This document shows positions 41,284 to 47,688 of a DNA stretch of 50,654 bases, in pieces (the first letter of the stretch is position 1; each line of letters opens with the position of its first letter). Location of the stretch: NCBI RefSeq assembly GCF_918698245.1, contig NZ_CAKKMS010000013.1:1-50654 (forward strand), read 5' to 3'. This DNA comes from Pedobacter sp. Bi126 (GTDB lineage: Bacteria > Bacteroidota > Bacteroidia > Sphingobacteriales > Sphingobacteriaceae). The translations under genes and the position numbers were made by a program. The notes under the pieces are model-generated. The model was not told the origin of the DNA, ran no database searches, and was given only the letters and a program-made list of their open reading frames with translations.

Positions 41284-43827
41284 ATGGAACATCGCTATAA
41301 AATAACCGGAATGAGCTGTCAGGGCTGCAGGGCAAAAGTTGAAAATGCACTAAACTCGATTGATGGCATTTCAGCAAAGGTATCCCTTGAGCCGGCTGAA
41401 GCCATTATTAGCATGGAAAAACATGTCCCAACCGAGAAATTGCAAAAGGCACTATCTGCGGTGGGAAATTACAGTATTGAGATGGGATCTCATGAAAAAG
41501 AGATTTCAAAGACACCTGAGCAAATATATAGTGTTCATCAAGCATCAGCATACAAACATAATTCACCGGCTAAAAAAAACAATATAAACAAAGGAGGAGA
41601 AGTGTTCTATTGTCCGATGCATTGCGAGGGCGAAAAGACTTATCCAAGAGCGGGGCATTGCCCTGTATGCGGAATGGACCTGGTGAAACAGCCTGTAAAG
41701 ATCCGGTCATCACAGTTTACCTGTCCGATGCATCCCGAAATTATCAGGGATAAGCCAGGAGCATGCCCGATCTGCGGGATGGATCTGGTTCCTACCGGAG
41801 CTGTTCTGGATGAAGAAGATAAAACTTATGATTCACTGCTCAGAAAGTTTAAGATTGCAGCAGCCTTTACTATACCCATTTTTGTCATCGCAATGACGGA
41901 AATGATTCCCAATAACCCACTGTTTGATTTGCTGGAACTTAAATACTGGAACTGGATTCAGTTTGGACTATCCATTCCTGTAGTTTTCTATGCTACCTGG
42001 ATGTTCTTTCAGCGTGCCTGGATATCGGTGATAACCTGGAAACTGAATATGTTTACCCTTATAGGAATAGGTGCGGGAGTAGCCTGGCTTTTCAGTCTGG
42101 TCGCACTGATTTTCCCCGATATTTTTCCTGCCCAGTTTAAAACGCACCACGGGACGGTCTTTGTTTATTTTGAAGCCGCAACGGTTATCCTGACATTGGT
42201 ACTGCTCGGACAACTTTTAGAGGCCAGGGCGCATGGAAAAACCAATAGTGCCATTAAGGAACTATTGAAACTAGCCCCAAACACCGCCACAAAAGTGGTT
42301 GAGGGTAAGGAAGTGTCGGTACCCATTGAAGACATCCACAAAGGAGATCTGCTGAGGGTAAAGCCTGGAGAAAGCATTCCGGTAGATGGCAGCATTGAGA
42401 CCGGAGAAGCCGTAATTGATGAATCGATGATTTCAGGAGAACCGGTTCCTGTGGAGAAAAAAACAGGCGAAAAGGTAACTTCGGGAACAATCAACGGAAA
42501 TAAGACTTTTGTAATGGTAGCGGAAAAGGTAGGCTCGGAGACCCTCTTATCCCAGATCATCGAAATGGTAAATTCCGCCAGCCGCTCCAAAGCGCCCATC
42601 CAAAAGATGGCCGATAAGATCTCCGGGTATTTCGTTCCGGTTGTGGTGCTCATATCCATTATAACATTTTTATTATGGGCATTATACGGTCCCGATCCGG
42701 CTTATGTTTATGCCTTTGTAAATGCGATAGCGGTATTGATCATTGCATGTCCATGCGCGCTGGGGCTTGCGACACCTATGTCTGTAATGGTGGGCGTTGG
42801 CAAGGGTGCACATTCAGGCATCCTGATAAAAAACGCGGAATCGCTGGAGAAAATGAATGTTATTGATGTAGTGGTCATCGACAAGACCGGAACGGTAACC
42901 GAAGGTAAACCTTCGGTTGAAAAAGTGGTTAGCGTAAATTCAAACTTTACCCAAAAGGATATTCTTGAAAAAATTGTGGCTTTGAACAGCAGCAGTGAGC
43001 ATCCACTGGCTCAGGCAACTTTACGTTATGGCGAAGAAAACAAGATAGAGGTCAAGCCCCTAACAAGCTTTGAGGCCATCACGGGAATGGGCGTAACAGG
43101 CAATTTGGGATCGGAGACACTGGCTTTAGGCAATCAGAAATTAATGGAGCAGATTAAAGCGGTAATAGATCCTGAATTAAAAGAGCAGGTTAAGGCTGCT
43201 CAAAAAGAGGGCAAGACGGTCTCTTATCTGTCTGTAGGAGAAAAAGCTGTCGGATATGTTGTGATTTCTGATAAGATTAAGCCTTCCAGTGCATCTGCAA
43301 TTCAAAAACTCCAAAATGAGGGCATAAAGGTCATGATGTTTACCGGCGACAATGACGATACAGCTAAAGCAGTTAGCGAAACGCTGAAATTAGACGGCTA
43401 TAAAGCCCAGAGGCTTCCTGAAGATAAATTAAAGGAAATAAAAAGTCTCCAGGCTGAAGGCAGGAAAGTGGCAATGGCGGGAGATGGCATTAACGACGCC
43501 CCCGCTCTTTCCCAGGCTGATATCGGCATAGCCATGGGAACAGGAACCGATGTGGCCATACAAAGCGCCGAGATCACCCTTGTGAAAGGAGATTTAAATG
43601 GAATTGCGAAAGTAAGGCTATTAAGCCATAAAGTAATGGCAAATATCAAAGGCAATCTCTTTTTTGCACTTGGATACAATATTGTGGGCATCCCGGTTGC
43701 TGCCGGCCTGCTGTATCCTTTTTTTGGGATACTGCTCTCGCCAATGATCGCAGCCCTCGCAATGAGTTTGAGTTCCGTTTCTGTTATCCTCAATTCCCTG
43801 CGCCTGAGGAATGCAAATATTGATTGA
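41284..43827 (+). CDS. Copper-translocating P1B-type ATPase (CopA-like)
   Basis: Exports copper across the inner membrane using ATP. The start at 41284 (MEHRYKITGMSCQGC) places the heavy-metal-associated domain at the N terminus with Cys12/Cys15; the frame from 41239 adds 15 unrelated residues. The 847-residue product also has two consecutive Cys/His/Met-rich heavy-metal-binding modules (Cys110 in YCPMHCEGE, Cys147 in TCPMHPEI, each ending CPVCGMDL or CPICGMDL). Transmembrane helices follow, with Cys489-Pro-Cys491 (IACPCALGLATP), phosphorylated Asp533 (DKTGTVTEG), SEHPLAQA, GDGINDAPALSQADIGIAMG and a last helix with MSLSSVS. Together these mark the copper subgroup. No metalloregulator or CusABC gene is adjacent. 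Confidence 0.95.
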   Translation: MEHRYKITGMSCQGCRAKVENALNSIDGISAKVSLEPAEAIISMEKHVPTEKLQKALSAVGNYSIEMGSHEKEISKTPEQIYSVHQASAYKHNSPAKKNNINKGGEVFYCPMHCEGEKTYPRAGHCPVCGMDLVKQPVKIRSSQFTCPMHPEIIRDKPGACPICGMDLVPTGAVLDEEDKTYDSLLRKFKIAAAFTIPIFVIAMTEMIPNNPLFDLLELKYWNWIQFGLSIPVVFYATWMFFQRAWISVITWKLNMFTLIGIGAGVAWLFSLVALIFPDIFPAQFKTHHGTVFVYFEAATVILTLVLLGQLLEARAHGKTNSAIKELLKLAPNTATKVVEGKEVSVPIEDIHKGDLLRVKPGESIPVDGSIETGEAVIDESMISGEPVPVEKKTGEKVTSGTINGNKTFVMVAEKVGSETLLSQIIEMVNSASRSKAPIQKMADKISGYFVPVVVLISIITFLLWALYGPDPAYVYAFVNAIAVLIIACPCALGLATPMSVMVGVGKGAHSGILIKNAESLEKMNVIDVVVIDKTGTVTEGKPSVEKVVSVNSNFTQKDILEKIVALNSSSEHPLAQATLRYGEENKIEVKPLTSFEAITGMGVTGNLGSETLALGNQKLMEQIKAVIDPELKEQVKAAQKEGKTVSYLSVGEKAVGYVVISDKIKPSSASAIQKLQNEGIKVMMFTGDNDDTAKAVSETLKLDGYKAQRLPEDKLKEIKSLQAEGRKVAMAGDGINDAPALSQADIGIAMGTGTDVAIQSAEITLVKGDLNGIAKVRLLSHKVMANIKGNLFFALGYNIVGIPVAAGLLYPFFGILLSPMIAALAMSLSSVSVILNSLRLRNANID

Positions 43828-44150
43828 TTTTTTAGCAACGGGCAAACTGGACAAGAACTTCCTGATAAGAGGAAAAATTAGCTGGAAGATGGGTAGGTAT
43901 CTATATTGGCCATTAGGCCATAACCAAATGGGGGATCAATATTATTAAAATCTTAAATTATTAACAAATTGCAACTGGTAAATCCTTTAAAATAGTGATA
44001 ACTTATTTTTGGAACAGTCTACTATGCATGTAAGCTGGCAAGGTGGCTCAGATAAATTGCTGTTACACATTTTCTGATAACTTCGGTTTCTAGCTGGTCT
44101 GCTTATTAAAAATGGGATTTACCTTTTGAAAAGTTTAATAAATAGCCCAA
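43828..44150. other. Intergenic region after the copper ATPase
   Basis: No gene recognised. A short TTGGCC-ATTA-GGCCATAA repeat near 43907-43922 is the only structure seen, and it is too weak to call a terminator. Confidence 0.5.
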
Positions 44151-44372
44151 TCATATAATGCAAAGTATGGTACCGCCTTTGTCTCGTCGAAAGTAATAAT
44201 GAACTTCCCCTATACGATTATACCTGTCAATAGCGATGACTCTTCCTTTTCTACCACTTTCATCTATAAGAAGGTCCCCTATCCTGATCCGCATGAGAAA
44301 ATCATGATCTGTCATGTTTTTTTTGATTACATACGTCTGCCTTCGCATAAAATTCAAATTGATTTTGAACAT
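44151..44372 (-). CDS. Small hypothetical protein (possible beta-barrel/KOW-like)
   Basis: A 73-residue frame, not recognised. Its second half (FLMRIRIGDLLIDESGRKG, RVIAIDRYNRIGEVHYYFRR) looks like a short run of beta strands with G-D-L-I and K-G-R-V turns, reminiscent of small SH3/KOW-like proteins. Internal ATGs at residues 9, 20 and 27 are alternative starts; the first 26 residues are the least protein-like. A plus-strand frame covers the same DNA (44199-44387), so the call is uncertain. Confidence 0.4.
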   Translation of the reverse strand: MFKINLNFMRRQTYVIKKNMTDHDFLMRIRIGDLLIDESGRKGRVIAIDRYNRIGEVHYYFRRDKGGTILCII

Positions 44373-44424
44373 GAAACAATTAAATGAGTGTGAGAGAAAA
44401 AATTTAGCTATATTAACTTTAGTG

Positions 44425-44460
44425 AAAAAAGATAGCTACCTAAAAAATCAGGTAGCTATC
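44425..44460 (-). terminator. Rho-independent terminator of the T9SS-type operon
   Basis: Perfect 11-bp stem (44431-44441 and 44450-44460, arms GATAGCTACCT and AGGTAGCTATC) with an 8-nt loop. On the minus strand it is followed by TTTTTTCAC. It lies 114 bp beyond the stop of the 37-codon gene at 44574. Confidence 0.88.
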
Positions 44461-44573
44461 CATTAATCGTAAATTCAGCATTAGGGTACGTTCAAGAAGC
44501 TATGTTTTTGTATTTAGCTTTATGACCATTTTTATAGGTGTCTCAGAAGGTATTTTGCGAATGAGAGAAATCT

Positions 44574-44687
44574 TCAACGCTTTCTACGGCGCTTTTTACT
44601 GTCCCATTCTGATCTTATGAAATTCACATATAGTAAAATCATGGCGGCGAAAAACACAATAACCACACCAGTCAGTACCTGTCGCAT
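44574..44687 (-). CDS. Small single-pass membrane protein with basic tail, 37 residues
   Basis: Too short for ordinary gene calling but protein-like. It reads MRQVLTGVVIVFFAAMILLY (one transmembrane helix, about 4-24), followed by VNFIRSEWDSKKRRRKR. The cluster of seven basic residues after the helix predicts a cytoplasmic C-terminal tail by the positive-inside rule, with the N terminus outside. Its ATG is 3 bp after the OmpA/PD40 stop codon, indicating translational coupling. It lies inside the operon before the strong terminator at 44425-44460. Function unknown; a role with the PorP/OmpA envelope proteins is an inference from position. Confidence 0.62.
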   Translation of the reverse strand: MRQVLTGVVIVFFAAMILLYVNFIRSEWDSKKRRRKR

Positions 44688-44690
44688 CCA

Positions 44691-46649
44691 TTAATATTTA
44701 GTAATCTTAAATTCAGTTCTTCTGTTCAGCTGGTGCTGCTCTTCTGAACAATCCACACCATTTTTGCAGTTATTAACAGGTTCAGATTCACCATATCCCT
44801 TGGCAGTAATCCGGTTACGGTTTATTCCCCGCGAAATAATATAGGCAACCGCCGATTCTGCTCTGCGCTGCGACAACTGCTGGTTATATCTGTCGCCCCC
44901 TCTGCTATCGGTATGCGATCCAAGTTCGATCCAGATGGTTGGATTTTCCTCCATGATCTGTACAAGTTTATCTAATTCCAAAGCAGCATCCTTGCGGATA
45001 TTCGATTTATCGAAATCATAATAAATGTTTTCGATCCGGATGCCCTGGTTAAGTTTTATACGCTCAAGATTTAGGTCTATACGAACAGTTTGCTCATGCG
45101 CCGAAGGTTCCATCACAGTTTTGACCTCGCTCCGGAAATCTGTTTTCTCGCCACTGATTGTATAGCTGGCCAGTGGAACCTCAAAACTAAAAGATCCGTC
45201 TTGGGCTGATTCAACAGACAGTCGTTTGCCGCCGGGACCAACTAAAGTCACTACTGCTCCTGGCAAAATCCGGCCAGTTCCTTTTTCAAAAACTCTTCCT
45301 GCTATTAAATAGGTTGAACCCATCTGTATTGACACGCTATAGATATCATCACTTCCCTTTCCTCCGTCGCGGTTTGAGGAGAGATATCCTGGCGATTGGG
45401 CGCTGGACGGAAAATAAGCCAGGTCATCCTTCGGAGAATTAAACGGGTATCCCAGGTTTTGAATACTTGTTATTTTATCGGCATGAGTAATAACCCTAAA
45501 AACATCAAGCCCGCCCATTCCAATATATCCGTCGCTTGCAAAATACATATTGTTGTGCTCATCAAACGAAACTGTTCGCTCGTTCCCAGCTGTATTGATT
45601 TCCTCTAAATTCACCGGCCTGCCCCAGTCTCCTGACTGCGTTTTAGTGCATACATAAAGATCTGCTCCGCCATTTCCTCCAGGCATATTTGAGGAGAAAT
45701 AAAGACTTTGCCCATCAGCTGAAATGTAGGGGTCGCTGAGTGAGTATTCGGCTACGTTGTTAAAGGGAAAAGGAATTGGTTTCTGCCAGCCGCCTTGTCC
45801 ATCACTTTGTGAGGAGTAGAGCTCAACATTTATCGTAGCAGGTTCCTTTCCGCTCCGTTTAGTCCTTTCTGGGATCCTGGTCATGGTAAAGAAAATAAGT
45901 TTTCCATCTCCTGTGAAGCTTGCCGGCCCTACATGATACTCAGAACTACCGGAAATGGGTATCACTTTTACACTATCCTGCCCTATATGCTGCGCATATA
46001 ATTTAAGGTATCCGTTTCCTGTCCAGCCATAAATATCCTTATCGGGCCGCTTTGCACCGTCGAACTTTAAAAACGGCCTGTTTGCCGCTGTTGTTTCTGA
46101 ATGAGCATTGCGGTCGGATGCAAAAACAATCTGCCCGGATTTTTGAACAGCCCCCCAGTCAGACTGAGAAGAGTTGAGCGCAGATACATTCATAAGCTCA
46201 ATGGGTCTTGGATTGCGCATCCATTTTAGTGCAGAGTCACACGAGCCCAGCCATAAGTTGCGCTGCCGTTCAGTCACTTCGCTATGGCGGTCTATGTAAC
46301 GCTGAAACTGGGACTTTGCTTCAGAATATTTTGCGTTGTGCTGTAGGGCACTGGCGTATTTCAGGATATTTTGATCATTGCTTCCGGGCATGGCAGAGGC
46401 AATCGCATACCAGCTTTCCGTCTGTTTGTAATCGTTCATGTACCCATAGGCCGAAGCCAACCGTTCTGCCGTGCGCAGAACTGCTTTCTTGCGGTAGGCC
46501 TGCTCGTATAAATCTGCCGCCTTGCTAAAATTAAATAAATCATATTCCGTGTCGGCCTGCTTGAGGATATATTGAGCTGATGCCGGGTGGATAACCGTAA
46601 GGGTGATTATCGTAGCTGCAAAACAGGCCAGTAAGTGTTTGTTGTTCAT
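44691..46649 (-). CDS. OmpA-family protein with TPR-like, PD40 propeller and carboxypeptidase-regulatory-like domains (T9SS/gliding associated)
   Basis: Periplasmic or outer-membrane peptidoglycan-anchored protein of the PorE-like/gliding group. The 652-residue product has a signal peptide (ending PASAQ, about 26), TPR-like helices (about 30-130), and a WD40/PD40 beta-propeller (about 170-430; GQIVFASDRN, DPYISADGQSLYFSSN, NNMYFASDGYIGMGGLDVF). A carboxypeptidase-regulatory-like domain follows (about 440-525; GRVFEKGTGRILPGAVVTL). The C-terminal OmpA domain (about 535-650) carries peptidoglycan-binding motifs (YYDFDKSNIRKDA, ELGSHTDSRGGDRYN, LSQRRAESAVAYI). It follows PorP by 20 bp. This domain order is typical of Bacteroidota proteins encoded beside PorP/SprF. 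Confidence 0.93.
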   Translation of the reverse strand: MNNKHLLACFAATIITLTVIHPASAQYILKQADTEYDLFNFSKAADLYEQAYRKKAVLRTAERLASAYGYMNDYKQTESWYAIASAMPGSNDQNILKYASALQHNAKYSEAKSQFQRYIDRHSEVTERQRNLWLGSCDSALKWMRNPRPIELMNVSALNSSQSDWGAVQKSGQIVFASDRNAHSETTAANRPFLKFDGAKRPDKDIYGWTGNGYLKLYAQHIGQDSVKVIPISGSSEYHVGPASFTGDGKLIFFTMTRIPERTKRSGKEPATINVELYSSQSDGQGGWQKPIPFPFNNVAEYSLSDPYISADGQSLYFSSNMPGGNGGADLYVCTKTQSGDWGRPVNLEEINTAGNERTVSFDEHNNMYFASDGYIGMGGLDVFRVITHADKITSIQNLGYPFNSPKDDLAYFPSSAQSPGYLSSNRDGGKGSDDIYSVSIQMGSTYLIAGRVFEKGTGRILPGAVVTLVGPGGKRLSVESAQDGSFSFEVPLASYTISGEKTDFRSEVKTVMEPSAHEQTVRIDLNLERIKLNQGIRIENIYYDFDKSNIRKDAALELDKLVQIMEENPTIWIELGSHTDSRGGDRYNQQLSQRRAESAVAYIISRGINRNRITAKGYGESEPVNNCKNGVDCSEEQHQLNRRTEFKITKY

Positions 46650-46669
46650 GATTCCTTGCTAAATAGTGA

Positions 46670-47644
46670 TTAAAATACCCTTGGGGTGGCCATTCTGATG
46701 TTCGGTTTGATAAAGGAGTATCCAATGGATATCTCGTGTGTGCCACCACTGTAGCCTTGTAGCGGCCCGACTGAAAAGTCGTATGCATAACCGATCCGTA
46801 TCTTTTCCGACGGAAAGAACTGCAATGCGGCAACAGCTGAATTGCGCATGCTCAGATCTTTTTGAAGATGGCTTTTGTCATAAAGCTTTACTCCGGTGCG
46901 GTAAGCACCTCCCACCCAGAAAACATCCTTGATCATCAGAAATGCATTTACGTCAAGGCTTGTAGGACCTCCTCTGTCATCTTTGATCAAAAATGAAGGT
47001 TTGAGTTGAAAGGATTCGTTCAGCGGCAGTAACATTCCGGCCGTCAGGTAAAAATGTGGCTTGGGCTGTGGAATAAACGCATAGCGGTCGATATTAACAT
47101 AACTGGCGATCAGATTATCAGCAGATAACCCGGCATAGAAACGGTCATTGGCAAAATAAACCCCTGCACGCGCATCGGGTACTATCGTACGCTGAACGTC
47201 TACAGGCTGGTTGGGTTCAGGGTTATTTGGGTTGAGCATTGCGCCATCGATACCAAGCTGCACCATGCCCACACCAAGCCCCAGTGAAAGCCTGGAACTT
47301 CCGTCATCGTTCATTTTGATGCGATAGGCGTAGTTTCCGTAAATACTCAGGTTGTTCTGTGCACCAAGTTTGTCGGAAGCCACCTGAAGGGCAAGACCAA
47401 CGTTACCACTATTGGCAATTGCATCAACTGCTAATGCAAGACTTTTGGGCGCACCGTTGATGCCTGTCCATTGGCTCCTGTAAAAAGTGTGCGCATTGAG
47501 TACTTCTTTATAGCCGGCATATGCTGGATTTATATAAATCCCATTGAACATGTACTGACTGTACTGAGCATCCTGTTGTGCTGAAACTGTTCCGGCAACC
47601 AGCACTAGTGCGCAGGTTATTGATATAATAATTCTTTTCATCAT
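46670..47644 (-). CDS. PorP/SprF-family type IX secretion system outer-membrane protein
   Basis: Outer-membrane beta-barrel of the PorP/SprF family, required for secretion or surface attachment of a partner adhesin in gliding Bacteroidota. The 324-residue product has a signal peptide (MMKRIIISITCALVLVAGTV, cleavage near SAQQ) followed by the family hallmark QYSQYMFNGIYINPAYAGY. It has many amphipathic strands and a C-terminal aromatic strand region (IRIGYAYDFSVGPLQGYSGG, HEISIGYSF). It is encoded directly after the repeat-rich CHU_C protein, the usual pairing of an SprF-like protein with its own large adhesin. A GC-rich hairpin separates the two (47656-47678). Confidence 0.94.
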   Translation of the reverse strand: MMKRIIISITCALVLVAGTVSAQQDAQYSQYMFNGIYINPAYAGYKEVLNAHTFYRSQWTGINGAPKSLALAVDAIANSGNVGLALQVASDKLGAQNNLSIYGNYAYRIKMNDDGSSRLSLGLGVGMVQLGIDGAMLNPNNPEPNQPVDVQRTIVPDARAGVYFANDRFYAGLSADNLIASYVNIDRYAFIPQPKPHFYLTAGMLLPLNESFQLKPSFLIKDDRGGPTSLDVNAFLMIKDVFWVGGAYRTGVKLYDKSHLQKDLSMRNSAVAALQFFPSEKIRIGYAYDFSVGPLQGYSGGTHEISIGYSFIKPNIRMATPRVF

Positions 47645-47655
47645 TGTCTTATCTT

Positions 47656-47678
47656 AGGAGCCGGCAATGCCGGCTCCT
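47656..47678 (-). promoter_or_regulatory. Intercistronic GC-rich hairpin before PorP/SprF
   Basis: AGGAGCCGGC (47656-47665) and GCCGGCTCCT (47669-47678) form a perfect 10-bp stem with a 3-nt loop. It lies 10 bp after the adhesin stop and 11 bp before the PorP ATG. There is no U-tract on the minus strand, so attenuation, RNA processing or masking of the ribosome binding site is more likely than simple termination. Confidence 0.6.
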
Positions 47679-47688
47679 CAACTTCTTA

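Noticed and set aside
44199..44387. 62-codon plus-strand frame opposite the small hypothetical gene
   Set aside because: The minus-strand frame has more protein-like strand and turn patterning; neither is certain.
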